Source: [Clostridium] hylemonae DSM 15053 (GTDB lineage: Bacteria; Bacillota; Clostridia; Lachnospirales; Lachnospiraceae). From it: a stretch of 64,000 nucleotides of DNA. Below are positions 54,484 to 62,999 of this stretch, piece after piece. The stretch spans positions 1,240,001-1,304,000 of the forward strand of contig NZ_CP036524.1 of NCBI RefSeq assembly GCF_008281175.1, given 5' to 3'. Numbering within the stretch: the first letter of the stretch is position 1; every line of letters starts with the position of its first letter. The notes under the pieces are model-generated. The model was not told where the DNA came from and did not search any database. It saw only the letters and a list, made by a program, of their open reading frames with translations. The position numbers and the translations under genes were made by a program.

Positions 54484-56310
54484 ATGTGTGGAATAGTAGG
54501 ATATATCGGTGACCAGCAGGCGGCTCCGATTCTTCTGGACGGTCTGTCAAAACTGGAGTACAGAGGGTATGACTCGGCCGGCATCGCAGTTTATAATGGT
54601 GAAAAGATTGATATGATAAAGTCCAAGGGGCGTCTAAAAGTCTTAAGTGAATTGACGCACGACGGGGAGACACTTCCCGGAACTCTTGGCATCGGCCATA
54701 CAAGATGGGCCACGCACGGTTCGCCTTCAGATATAAACGCACATCCTCATTTTAATAAGGATGAGAGTATCGTAGTAGTACATAATGGTATCATAGAGAA
54801 TTATCTGAAGTTGAAGAAAAAGCTGGAGAGACATGGATATGAGTTTGTGTCCGAGACAGATACGGAAGTCATCGCACATCTTCTGGACTATTATTATAAC
54901 GGTAATCCGCTCCAGGCGGTCACTAAGATCATGCACCGTATGGAAGGCTCCTACGCGCTCGGGATCGTATTTCAGGACCATCCGGACGAACTGTATGCCG
55001 TAAGAAAGGACAGTCCGCTCATAGTAGGGCACACGAAGGGCGGGAATATCATTGCGTCCGATGTTCCGGCCGTGCTGAAGTATACGAGAGATGTATTCTT
55101 CATTGAAAATGAGGAGATCGTCCGCATGACGGATTCTACGATGGAGTTTTTTAATGTGGATGAGGAGATGATCGAGAAAGAGTCTGTGAGAATTGAGTGG
55201 GATGTAAATGCTGCCGAAAAGGGCGGATACGAACACTTTATGCTGAAGGAGATGTACGAACAGCCGAAAGCGATCACAGATACCTTTTCTCCGAGAGTGA
55301 AGGACGGTAACATTGTCATCGACGAGCTGAACATGACAGAAGAAGAGATAAAAGAGATCAAAAAAATTATGATCGTTGCCTGTGGATCGGCATACCACGC
55401 CGGGGTGACGAGCAAATATATCTTTGAAGGGCTGGCGCGCATTCCGGTAGAGGTGGATGTGGCGTCTGAATTCAGATACCGTGATCCGATACTGGAGGAC
55501 GGAACTCTCGTAGTCGTCATAAGCCAGTCCGGGGAGACGGCAGATACGCTGGCAGCGCTCCGGGAATCAAAGGCAAGAGGAGCCCGGGTGTTAGGTATCG
55601 TAAATGTAGTCGGAAGTTCGATAGCAAGAGAGGCAGACAATGTCATGTATACGTGGGCGGGTCCGGAAATAGCCGTGGCTACGACAAAGGCTTACTCGGC
55701 ACAGCTCATATCGCTGTACCTTCTGGCCATGAAATTTGCTTACGTCAAAGAGAAGATTGACGATACGGTGCTGGCCGATATGCTGGAAGATTTAAAAAGT
55801 CTGCCGGCGCAGGTGGAGATGCTTCTGAACAATAAGGAGAAGATACAGCGGTTCGCCAACCGTTATCTGGCCGCAAGAGACATATTTTTTATCGGCCGGG
55901 GCATCGATTATGCCATATCTATGGAAGGATCTCTTAAGTTAAAGGAGATTTCTTATATTCACTCTGAGGCATACGCGGCGGGTGAACTGAAGCACGGGAC
56001 GATATCGCTCGTGGAAGAGGGTACTCTCGTGGCGTCTGTCCTCACGCAGAAAGCACTGTATAAGAAGATGATCAGCAACATGGTAGAAGTGCGCACGAGA
56101 GGGGCTTTCGTGATGGCGGTGACGATGGAAGGAAACACAGAAGTAGAGCGCGCGGCTGATTACGTTATATACATACCGGAGACGAACAGATATTTTACGA
56201 ATTCTCTGGCCATAATACCTCTCCAGCTTTTTGGTTATTACGTGTCTGTGGGACGGGGATGTGACGTCGACAAACCACGTAACCTTGCCAAGTCGGTTAC
56301 AGTTGAATAA
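54484..56310 (+). CDS. glmS: Glutamine-fructose-6-phosphate aminotransferase
   Basis: The 608-residue protein is full length for GlmS. It starts Met-Cys-Gly with the catalytic Cys2 and carries RGYDSAG and HTRWATHG in the glutaminase domain. Two SIS domains follow (CGSAYHAG and SQSGETADT in the first, GRGIDY in the second), and it ends in KSVTVE. It makes glucosamine 6-phosphate, feeding UDP-GlcNAc for peptidoglycan and for the sugar nucleotides made in this window. It is flanked by terminators on both sides and has its own promoter. Position inside a wall-polymer region is noteworthy but common. GGAGG lies eight bases before the ATG. Confidence 0.97.
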   Translation: MCGIVGYIGDQQAAPILLDGLSKLEYRGYDSAGIAVYNGEKIDMIKSKGRLKVLSELTHDGETLPGTLGIGHTRWATHGSPSDINAHPHFNKDESIVVVHNGIIENYLKLKKKLERHGYEFVSETDTEVIAHLLDYYYNGNPLQAVTKIMHRMEGSYALGIVFQDHPDELYAVRKDSPLIVGHTKGGNIIASDVPAVLKYTRDVFFIENEEIVRMTDSTMEFFNVDEEMIEKESVRIEWDVNAAEKGGYEHFMLKEMYEQPKAITDTFSPRVKDGNIVIDELNMTEEEIKEIKKIMIVACGSAYHAGVTSKYIFEGLARIPVEVDVASEFRYRDPILEDGTLVVVISQSGETADTLAALRESKARGARVLGIVNVVGSSIAREADNVMYTWAGPEIAVATTKAYSAQLISLYLLAMKFAYVKEKIDDTVLADMLEDLKSLPAQVEMLLNNKEKIQRFANRYLAARDIFFIGRGIDYAISMEGSLKLKEISYIHSEAYAAGELKHGTISLVEEGTLVASVLTQKALYKKMISNMVEVRTRGAFVMAVTMEGNTEVERAADYVIYIPETNRYFTNSLAIIPLQLFGYYVSVGRGCDVDKPRNLAKSVTVE

Positions 56311-56320
56311 GTGTCAAATT

Positions 56321-56347
56321 AAGGCATGGTATATCCATGCCTTTTTA
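56321..56347 (+). terminator. Rho-independent terminator after glmS
   Basis: A nine-base perfect stem (56321-56329 with 56335-56343) and five-base loop are followed by T residues to 56346. It ends the glmS unit. Confidence 0.88.
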
Positions 56348-56385
56348 TATTCATGAAGAATTAATGGAATATTAAGTAGTTCTGG

Positions 56386-56414
56386 TTGAGGTGAATGGAG
56401 AAATTTGTTATAAT
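56386..56414 (+). promoter_or_regulatory. Candidate promoter of the tarI-tarJ operon
   Basis: TTGAGG at 56386-56391 and a perfect TATAAT at 56409-56414 are 17 bases apart, 54 bases before the tarI start, in the gap after the glmS terminator. Confidence 0.65.
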
Positions 56415-56468
56415 ATGTTACATGACTGTTAAAAATAGATTAAGAAATAATTATTGCGGAGGATAGAT

Positions 56469-57185
56469 ATGGTATTTGGAGGGATTCTTGCCGGAGGCAT
56501 AGGTTCAAGGATGAATATGGCGGATATGCCGAAACAGTTTTTAAATCTGGGCGATAAGCCAATGGTGATCCATACACTGGAAAAATTTTTACTCTGTCCG
56601 AAAATTGAACAGATATATGTGGGGGTACATCCGAACTGGGTGGTCCATATGGAGGATCTGGTGGACAAATATATCAACATACGGAAAGAATGCGTCCACA
56701 TTATTCCGGGCGGGGGCGACCGCAATTCCACGATCATGAATATAGTAGATGCAGTTGAGCGGGATTACGGAGAAAGTGAGGAGCATTACCTTATCACGCA
56801 TGATTCCGTCAGACCGTTCGTTACGTCCAGAATTCTCAATGACAATGTTGAAGCGGTCCGGAGACATAAGGTCTGTGATACGGTAATACCGGCCACAGAC
56901 ACTATCGTTGTGTCAGAGGATGGCAGTATGATCACTGATATTCCGGTGCGGAGCAAAATGTACCAGGGACAGACCCCACAGAGCTTTCAGGTTGATCTGC
57001 TGAAAAAATTATATGCCGCGCTGAACGAAGAGGAGAAAGCGGTCCTTACGGACGCATGTAAAATCGCTGTTGTCCAGAACGAACCGGTCTATCTCGTAAA
57101 GGGTGAACCTTCAAATCTGAAGGTGACAACAGTGAGCGACTATAAAGTAGCGCAGGCGATGGTCGGAGGAAAAGTCGTTGATTAA
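56469..57185 (+). CDS. tarI: Ribitol-5-phosphate cytidylyltransferase (TarI-like)
   Basis: ATG 56469 has GGAGG six bases upstream and opens the fold with GGILAGGIGSRM. The 238-residue protein belongs to the IspD/TarI family, with PKQFLNLGDKP, HDSVRPF and VTTVSDYKVA. Pairing with a TarJ-like reductase two bases away in frame overlap points to TarI, which makes CDP-ribitol, rather than IspD, which works in isoprenoid synthesis. CDP-ribitol feeds teichoic-acid type chains. The stop overlaps the next start by eight bases. Confidence 0.9.
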   Translation: MVFGGILAGGIGSRMNMADMPKQFLNLGDKPMVIHTLEKFLLCPKIEQIYVGVHPNWVVHMEDLVDKYINIRKECVHIIPGGGDRNSTIMNIVDAVERDYGESEEHYLITHDSVRPFVTSRILNDNVEAVRRHKVCDTVIPATDTIVVSEDGSMITDIPVRSKMYQGQTPQSFQVDLLKKLYAALNEEEKAVLTDACKIAVVQNEPVYLVKGEPSNLKVTTVSDYKVAQAMVGGKVVD

Positions 57186-58191
57186 TTATGTATATCAGTT
57201 GGTAGCGCCGGGTACGTTTTCTGTCAAATATGAGGAGACCCAGTTCGGGGATCAGGTGGTCATCAAGCCGCGTTATATGTCGATCTGTCATGCTGATCAG
57301 AGATATTATACCGGACAGCGCGAGCGTCATATCCTTGATAAAAAGCTTCCGATGGCTCTTATACATGAGTGCTGCGGGGAAGTTCTTTATGATCCGTCGG
57401 GGAAGTATAAGGCGGGAGAGGCAGTTGTGCTCATACCGAACGTGCCGGGAGAGCACAGTGATATCATACTGGAGAATTATGCAAAGGGAGCAGGATTTCT
57501 CTCAAGCGGAAAGGACGGGTTTCTGAGGGAGTTCATCAGTCTGCCGGAGGACAGGCTCGTGCGTCATGAGGGGATACCGCAGAAGCTGGCGGCGATTACG
57601 GAATTTATAAGTGTGGCGGCACACAGTATCCGTAGATTTGACGGCATTTCCCATAAAATCAGAGACAGAATAGGCGTATGGGGGGACGGAAGCCTGTCTT
57701 TTATAGTGGCGAATCTGCTGAAGCAGGCATTTCCGGCAAGTGAGATCATCGTTGTCGGTAAAAATCCCGGAAAGCTTTCTTACTTTACCTTTGCAGATGA
57801 AACTGTGCTGAGAGAAGAACTGCCGGAGTCGTTTGAGGTGGACCATGCATTTGAATGCTGCGGCGGCGACGGGAGTTATTATGCAATAGAGGATATCATC
57901 CGGTACATCAATCCGCAGGGGACAGTAATGCTGATGGGCGTGAGTGAGAACCGTGTGGCGGTGAATACGAGAGATGTACTCGAGAAAGGGCTTTCAGTGA
58001 TCGGAAGCAGCCGTTCCGGGAGGGCAGACTTTGAGCAGGCTGTTAAGTGGATGAAAAATGAACGTTTTCAAAAGAGGCTTGATATGATAACTTTTGAGGA
58101 TGAAAAAGTCAGCTCTGTCGAAGACATTCACAGAGTATTCAGGACAGACAGGAATACGCCGTTTAAGACTGTATTTGAATGGGGATTATAA
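57178..58191 (+). CDS. tarJ: Ribulose-5-phosphate reductase (TarJ-like alcohol dehydrogenase)
   Basis: The start is TTG at 57178, with GGAGGA seven bases upstream, inside tarI. The 337-residue protein is a zinc alcohol dehydrogenase relative with SICHADQRYYTGQR near residue 36 and HECCGEV near 63, which hold likely metal ligands, and a cofactor domain with GVWGDGSLSFI. TarJ reduces ribulose 5-phosphate to ribitol 5-phosphate with NADPH, the substrate of TarI. The eight-base overlap implies coupled, balanced synthesis. Confidence 0.9.
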   Translation: MINYVYQLVAPGTFSVKYEETQFGDQVVIKPRYMSICHADQRYYTGQRERHILDKKLPMALIHECCGEVLYDPSGKYKAGEAVVLIPNVPGEHSDIILENYAKGAGFLSSGKDGFLREFISLPEDRLVRHEGIPQKLAAITEFISVAAHSIRRFDGISHKIRDRIGVWGDGSLSFIVANLLKQAFPASEIIVVGKNPGKLSYFTFADETVLREELPESFEVDHAFECCGGDGSYYAIEDIIRYINPQGTVMLMGVSENRVAVNTRDVLEKGLSVIGSSRSGRADFEQAVKWMKNERFQKRLDMITFEDEKVSSVEDIHRVFRTDRNTPFKTVFEWGL

Positions 58192-58202
58192 GGAGATAGA
58201 TT

Positions 58203-59183
58203 ATGACTGCAGTTAGCATTATTGTTCCGGTATACAATGTGGAAAAATATCTGAATAAATGTGTGGATTCCATATTGGGACAGACATTTGAGGATTTTGA
58301 ACTGATACTGGTAAACGACGGTTCCGTTGACCGCAGCCCGTCTATATGCAGAGACTATGCTGATAAAGACGGGAGGGTCCGTTATATATCACAGGAGAAT
58401 ATGGGACCTGGAAGAGCCAGAAATGTAGGGATCGAAGCTGCCGGGGGCGCGTATATCTTATTTGTTGACAGTGATGATTATATCGCGGAAAACATGCTGG
58501 AAATACTTTACGGCAACATTACTACTTCCGGTGCGGATATGGCGACGTGCGGGTTATATAACGTATATCAGCAAAGATGTATACCGCAGTATGAGGGGAT
58601 CGAACAGTTTGCGTGTGACGGCGGTGAAGCGTTTGGCCTGCTGCTGACCGGAGAAAAGATTCCGGGAAGTTCCTGCAATAAGCTTATCAAGGCAGAGATA
58701 CTTAAAGATATAGGCTATCCGGAAGGGATCGTATACGAAGATGTCGGGTTCCATACCGAACTGATGCAGAAAGTACAGAGTGTCTACGTTGACACAACGC
58801 CGCTGTATTATTATGTACACCGGGAAAACAGCATAACTACGAGGAAGTTTGACTCTGATGCAATGATGTTCATATACGCATACGAAGATACGCTTCGTGT
58901 TGTCGAGAAGAAATACCCTGCAATACTGACGGAGGCCAGGTTTAAGCTGATATGGGCGTATTTTGCGATTCTTGACAGAATGCTTCAGGAGGATGGGTAC
59001 CGGGAAATTCCCGAGTACAGGCAGGTTATAAGATTTCTCAAAAGAAACACTGTCCGTATTGTGAAAAATCCTTATTTTCACAGAGCCAGGAAGCTGGGAG
59101 CATTAGCGTTATTGTTAAATGTCCGTCTTTACCGCGCTTTGACAATGATGAATGAAAAGAGAAGTAAAGGACTTTTCTCATAG
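58203..59183 (+). CDS. GT2-family glycosyltransferase
   Basis: The 326-residue protein has the GT-A opening VSIIVPVYNVEKYL, VNDGSVDRS, the acceptor-side GPGRARNVG and the metal-binding FVDSDDY near residue 95. The C-terminal part is basic and helix-rich. It is an inverting transferase that adds a sugar at the cytoplasmic face. It starts eleven bases after tarJ with AAGGAGA upstream, so it is in the tar operon and probably builds the same polymer. Confidence 0.9.
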   Translation: MTAVSIIVPVYNVEKYLNKCVDSILGQTFEDFELILVNDGSVDRSPSICRDYADKDGRVRYISQENMGPGRARNVGIEAAGGAYILFVDSDDYIAENMLEILYGNITTSGADMATCGLYNVYQQRCIPQYEGIEQFACDGGEAFGLLLTGEKIPGSSCNKLIKAEILKDIGYPEGIVYEDVGFHTELMQKVQSVYVDTTPLYYYVHRENSITTRKFDSDAMMFIYAYEDTLRVVEKKYPAILTEARFKLIWAYFAILDRMLQEDGYREIPEYRQVIRFLKRNTVRIVKNPYFHRARKLGALALLLNVRLYRALTMMNEKRSKGLFS

Positions 59184-59192
59184 GTGGCTGAA

Positions 59193-60269
59193 ATGAAAAA
59201 GATTTGTTTTGTAGATTTTGATATGTCAGTGACAGGCGGAGTAGAGCAGGTTACAGCCTCTTTGGCCAATGAACTGAGCGGTATGTACGAGACTTTTGTG
59301 TATGCTGTGAACAAAGGCGGGGAATCCGCCTATAAACTGGATGAAAGAGTGGTGTTTACAGAAGGACTGACCGGTGAGAAGCGGCTCCGCGGAATGATTC
59401 AGGGAACATTCCGGCCTTTTATCCATTATGTCAAAGAGAACCATATTGATATAGTTATACTGATGGGCAATTATCCGGCGCTGATCGCCTCCTTCACACG
59501 TTTTTTCACAAAGGCGAAGTATATATACTGTGACCACGGAGGGCTTATGAACCAGTGGAAGCAGAAGGATATTACGGCGATCCGTTTCTGGGATGCGCTT
59601 ACGTCGCACAAAGTCGTTGTCCTGACCGAAAAGACGAGGAAAGACTATATATCCAGATTCCATACAAGACCCGGAAAAGTAGCGTGTATCTATAACTGGA
59701 TCGAAGATAAAGTGGCCGCAGCCCGAACGGATTATAACGACAGCTCCCGGAAAATTCTGTCTGTCGGCCGGTTTGGGAAAGAAAAGGGGTATGATATGCT
59801 CGTGGAGATGGCGAAGACTGTACTGCCTGCGCATCCGGACTGGCAGTGGCATGTGTACGGGACCGGCGAGACTTTTGAGGAGACGGCTGCCAAGATAGCG
59901 GAATACGGTCTGGGATTCCAGCTTATCCTGAAAGGAAATGTAAAAGAAGCGTACAGGCTGTATTCGGAGTATGCGTTTCTCGTCCTGCCTTCCTACCGGG
60001 AAGGGCTTCCGCTTGTGCTGCTGGAGGCATCTGCCGTCGGGCTTCCTATGATAAGCTTTGATGTGGAAACAGGTCCGAACGAGATTATTGAGGATGGGCG
60101 GAACGGTTTTCTGATACCGCCGTATGAGCTGGAAAAGATGGAAGCAAAGATAGAAGAACTTATCTCAGATGGCGGCAAACGCAGAAGGTTTGCAGAGTAT
60201 GACGGCATGAGAGATAAGTTCAGTAAAGAAAAGATCCTGAAACAGTGGATAGAAGTGATCGAGGAGTAG
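59193..60269 (+). CDS. GT4-family glycosyltransferase
   Basis: ATG 59193 is preferred to GTG 59184, because AGGTGG lies five bases before it. The 358-residue GT-B enzyme has VTGGVEQVTASLANEL in the acceptor domain, SVGRFGKEKGYDML at the donor domain, and the E-x7-E motif EGLPLVLLEA. This pattern matches retaining GT4 enzymes such as galactosyl- or N-acetylgalactosaminyltransferases; the donor is not determined. It continues the tar operon. Confidence 0.9.
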   Translation: MKKICFVDFDMSVTGGVEQVTASLANELSGMYETFVYAVNKGGESAYKLDERVVFTEGLTGEKRLRGMIQGTFRPFIHYVKENHIDIVILMGNYPALIASFTRFFTKAKYIYCDHGGLMNQWKQKDITAIRFWDALTSHKVVVLTEKTRKDYISRFHTRPGKVACIYNWIEDKVAAARTDYNDSSRKILSVGRFGKEKGYDMLVEMAKTVLPAHPDWQWHVYGTGETFEETAAKIAEYGLGFQLILKGNVKEAYRLYSEYAFLVLPSYREGLPLVLLEASAVGLPMISFDVETGPNEIIEDGRNGFLIPPYELEKMEAKIEELISDGGKRRRFAEYDGMRDKFSKEKILKQWIEVIEE

Positions 60270-60271
60270 TG

Positions 60272-61792
60272 ATGAGAAGCAGACAAGCGATGAAAAATAT
60301 GATCGCCAATATATTTCTTCAGGTGATCGTATTTCTGTCAGGTATAGTTCTTCCGCGTTTTTTTCTGGAAGCATACGGCTCCAGCATAAATGGTATGGTG
60401 ACATCGGTAAACCAGTTTCTCATTTACCTTGGCCTGGCCGAAGCTGGTGTCGGTACGGCCTCCGTCGTTGCCCTTTACGGTCCTCTGGCCAAAGAGGATC
60501 AAAGCGGGATAAACGGCATCTTATCCGCGACGAGAAGGTTTTACAACAGATCGGGATATCTGTTCGGCGCGCTCGTTGCGGGATTTGTGTTCATATATCC
60601 ATATCTTATCACCCAGCAGCTGAGCGCATCTCTTGTGCGGACTATGATATTGATCCTGGCGAGCAGCACTTTAGTAGATTATTTCTGTCTCGGAAAGTAT
60701 AAGGTACTGCTCACAGCCAATCAAAAGGGCTATGTGATCGCTTATATTCAGGCGCTTGGGACAACACTGAATATGGCAGTTACCATTGTCCTCATATATA
60801 ATCATGCCAATGTGCTTTTGGTAAAGGGAATCGCTACGCTTGTGTACATTCTGCGGTTCTTTCTGGTAAAAGCATATGTCAGGCGCTGGTATAAAGAGGT
60901 AGATTTTAAAGCGGAGCCCAAAATGGACGGGCTGAAGCAGCGGGGAGCAGCGCTGCTCCACCAGGTTGTAGGGGTCATCGTCAACAATACAGATGTTGTT
61001 TTGCTGACGGTATGTCTCGGAAGCAAGTCTTTGATAGAAGTGAGTGTATACGGAATCTATAATATGGTCATATATGCCATGAATCTTCTGCTCACCTCAT
61101 TTTCAAACGGTCTGACCGCAGGGTTTGGAGAGGTGATCTCCAAAGGAGAAAAGCAGGTGCTCAGAGACAGCTATTCAAATTACGAATACACGTACATGAT
61201 CATACTCATGTGTGTCTGCACGTGTATGGGCGTGCTGCTTTTGCCGTTTGTGTCCATCTACACGCTGCATGTCACGGACGCAGACTATATAAGGCCGTTT
61301 TCTGCCATTTTATTTACGTTGATCATATTTTTGCAGAACGTCAGAATACCGGGGCTCACGATCATATGCGCCGCCGGGCATTTTAAAGAGACGAGGGGAC
61401 AGGCAGTTCTGGAAGCAGCGATCAATATAGTGGTCTCTTTATCCTTAGTGTGGAGATTCGGCATGAACGGCGTGCTGTTCGGGACCGTATGTTCCTATGC
61501 GTTCAGGTCGGTAGAGATAATATTGTACAACAGGAAATATCTGGTGGAAGGCACAGGAAAGAGTACACTAAAAAGAATTCTGCGGAATGTACTGGCGGTC
61601 ATTGTCATCATATGTGTATTTATAAATGTGGTACCGCAGCAGATGACCTCATTTCTCACATGGGGTATCTACGCGGTAATAACGGGCGGCGTTTCCATGA
61701 TCATTCTGCTCGGCCTGAATTATATATGTGAGCCGGCAGAATTTAAAAAAGTAGTGCAGAGAATGAAAAGTATAGGAAGACAGAGAGGATAG
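60272..61792 (+). CDS. Second Wzx-type flippase
   Basis: ATG 60272 follows GAGGAG by five bases and lies two bases after the preceding stop. The 506-residue protein has about twelve to fourteen helices, the opening RQAMKNMIANIFLQ, and YLGLAEAGVGTASV, which parallels the LNLAETGVGAAMV stretch of the flippase at 30 kb. It should export the unit built by the tar-operon transferases. Two flippases imply two different lipid-linked substrates. Confidence 0.87.
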   Translation: MRSRQAMKNMIANIFLQVIVFLSGIVLPRFFLEAYGSSINGMVTSVNQFLIYLGLAEAGVGTASVVALYGPLAKEDQSGINGILSATRRFYNRSGYLFGALVAGFVFIYPYLITQQLSASLVRTMILILASSTLVDYFCLGKYKVLLTANQKGYVIAYIQALGTTLNMAVTIVLIYNHANVLLVKGIATLVYILRFFLVKAYVRRWYKEVDFKAEPKMDGLKQRGAALLHQVVGVIVNNTDVVLLTVCLGSKSLIEVSVYGIYNMVIYAMNLLLTSFSNGLTAGFGEVISKGEKQVLRDSYSNYEYTYMIILMCVCTCMGVLLLPFVSIYTLHVTDADYIRPFSAILFTLIIFLQNVRIPGLTIICAAGHFKETRGQAVLEAAINIVVSLSLVWRFGMNGVLFGTVCSYAFRSVEIILYNRKYLVEGTGKSTLKRILRNVLAVIVIICVFINVVPQQMTSFLTWGIYAVITGGVSMIILLGLNYICEPAEFKKVVQRMKSIGRQRG

Positions 61793-61799
61793 AAAGAAT

Positions 61800-62894
61800 A
61801 TGTATGATTATCTGATAGTAGGTTCAGGGCTGTTTGGTTCTATATTTGCCTATGAAGCCGGAAAAAAAGGATATAAATGTCTCGTGGTAGAGAAAAGAGA
61901 CCATATCGGAGGCAATATTTACACAAAAGAAGTGGAAGGGATCCAGGTCCACGAGTACGGCGCGCATATTTTCCACACGAGCAATAAAGAAGTGTGGGAA
62001 TATATCCGGCAGTTTGCCGAATTCAACAGGTATACGAACAGTCCGATTGCATATTATAAAGGTGAGATATATAACATGCCGTTCAATATGAATACGTTCA
62101 ATAAGATGTGGGGCGTTGTCACGCCTGGACAGGCACAGGAGAAGATCGCTGAGCAGATAGAGAAGTTTGGCGTTGAAGAACCGAAGAATCTGGAAGAGCA
62201 GGCCATCAACCTTGTGGGGAAAGACATATATGAAAAGCTTGTAAAAGGTTACACGGAAAAGCAGTGGGGGCGCAGAGCGACAGAGTTACCGCCTGAGATC
62301 ATCAAGAGGCTTCCGGTGCGCCTGACTTATGACAACAACTATTTTAATGACTGCTATCAGGGCATACCGGTCGGAGGATATACTCAGATCATTGAAAAGA
62401 TGCTGGACAAGACAGAAGTACGGCTGAATACGGACTATCTGGAAGAGAAAGAGCAGCTCGATAAAATAAGCAGGAAAGTCGTGTATACAGGTCCGATTGA
62501 TGCTTTTTACGAGTACAAATATGGTGAACTTGAGTACCGTTCCGTCAGGTTTGAGACCGAAGTGCTGGATGAGGAGAATCACCAGGGAAACGCGGTCGTA
62601 AATTATACGGAGTATGAAGTTCCCTATACGAGGATCATAGAGCACAAGCATTTTGAGTTCGGCACCCAGCCGAAGACCGTTGTGTCCAAAGAGTATTCCG
62701 CGCCATGGAAGCGGGGAGACGAGCCGTACTATCCGGTCAATAATGAAAGAAATAACCTGCTGTATGAAAAATATGCCAGAGAAGCAGCTGAGGAAGAAAA
62801 AGTTATATTCGGCGGAAGACTCGGCAGATATAAGTATTATGATATGCACCATATAGTAGCCGAAGCATTGAAATGCGCAGAGGAAAACCTGTAA
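61800..62894 (+). CDS. glf: UDP-galactopyranose mutase
   Basis: The 364-residue flavoenzyme has the FAD motif GSGLFGSIFA at residues 8-17, then EKRDHIGGN, EYGAHIFHT near 54 and a C-terminal FGGRLGRYKYYDMHH. These are diagnostic for Glf, which converts UDP-galactopyranose to UDP-galactofuranose. A galactofuranose residue in the polymer is therefore likely. It is the last gene of the operon; AGAGAGGAT lies upstream of the ATG. Confidence 0.95.
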   Translation: MYDYLIVGSGLFGSIFAYEAGKKGYKCLVVEKRDHIGGNIYTKEVEGIQVHEYGAHIFHTSNKEVWEYIRQFAEFNRYTNSPIAYYKGEIYNMPFNMNTFNKMWGVVTPGQAQEKIAEQIEKFGVEEPKNLEEQAINLVGKDIYEKLVKGYTEKQWGRRATELPPEIIKRLPVRLTYDNNYFNDCYQGIPVGGYTQIIEKMLDKTEVRLNTDYLEEKEQLDKISRKVVYTGPIDAFYEYKYGELEYRSVRFETEVLDEENHQGNAVVNYTEYEVPYTRIIEHKHFEFGTQPKTVVSKEYSAPWKRGDEPYYPVNNERNNLLYEKYAREAAEEEKVIFGGRLGRYKYYDMHHIVAEALKCAEENL

Positions 62895-62897
62895 AAT

Positions 62898-62922
62898 TTA
62901 TTGAACTTCAGCAGTTCAATAA
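62898..62922 (+). terminator. Weak hairpin after glf
   Basis: A nine-base AT-rich stem (62898-62906 with 62914-62922) and seven-base loop follow the glf stop, but no T run follows. It may be a weak terminator or chance. Confidence 0.3.
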
Positions 62923-62999
62923 GCATGAGTTGCGGATTGTTCCATAATATAGTAATATAATGTAGGATTAATGAGCAAAAGGTAAAAAAGGATCTGATT

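Noticed and set aside
54727-55646. Long open frames on the minus strand opposite glmS
   Set aside because: Both lie wholly within glmS, resemble no family, are rich in low-complexity Ser/Thr/Ile, and lack binding sites. They are shadows of the GC-rich coding strand.
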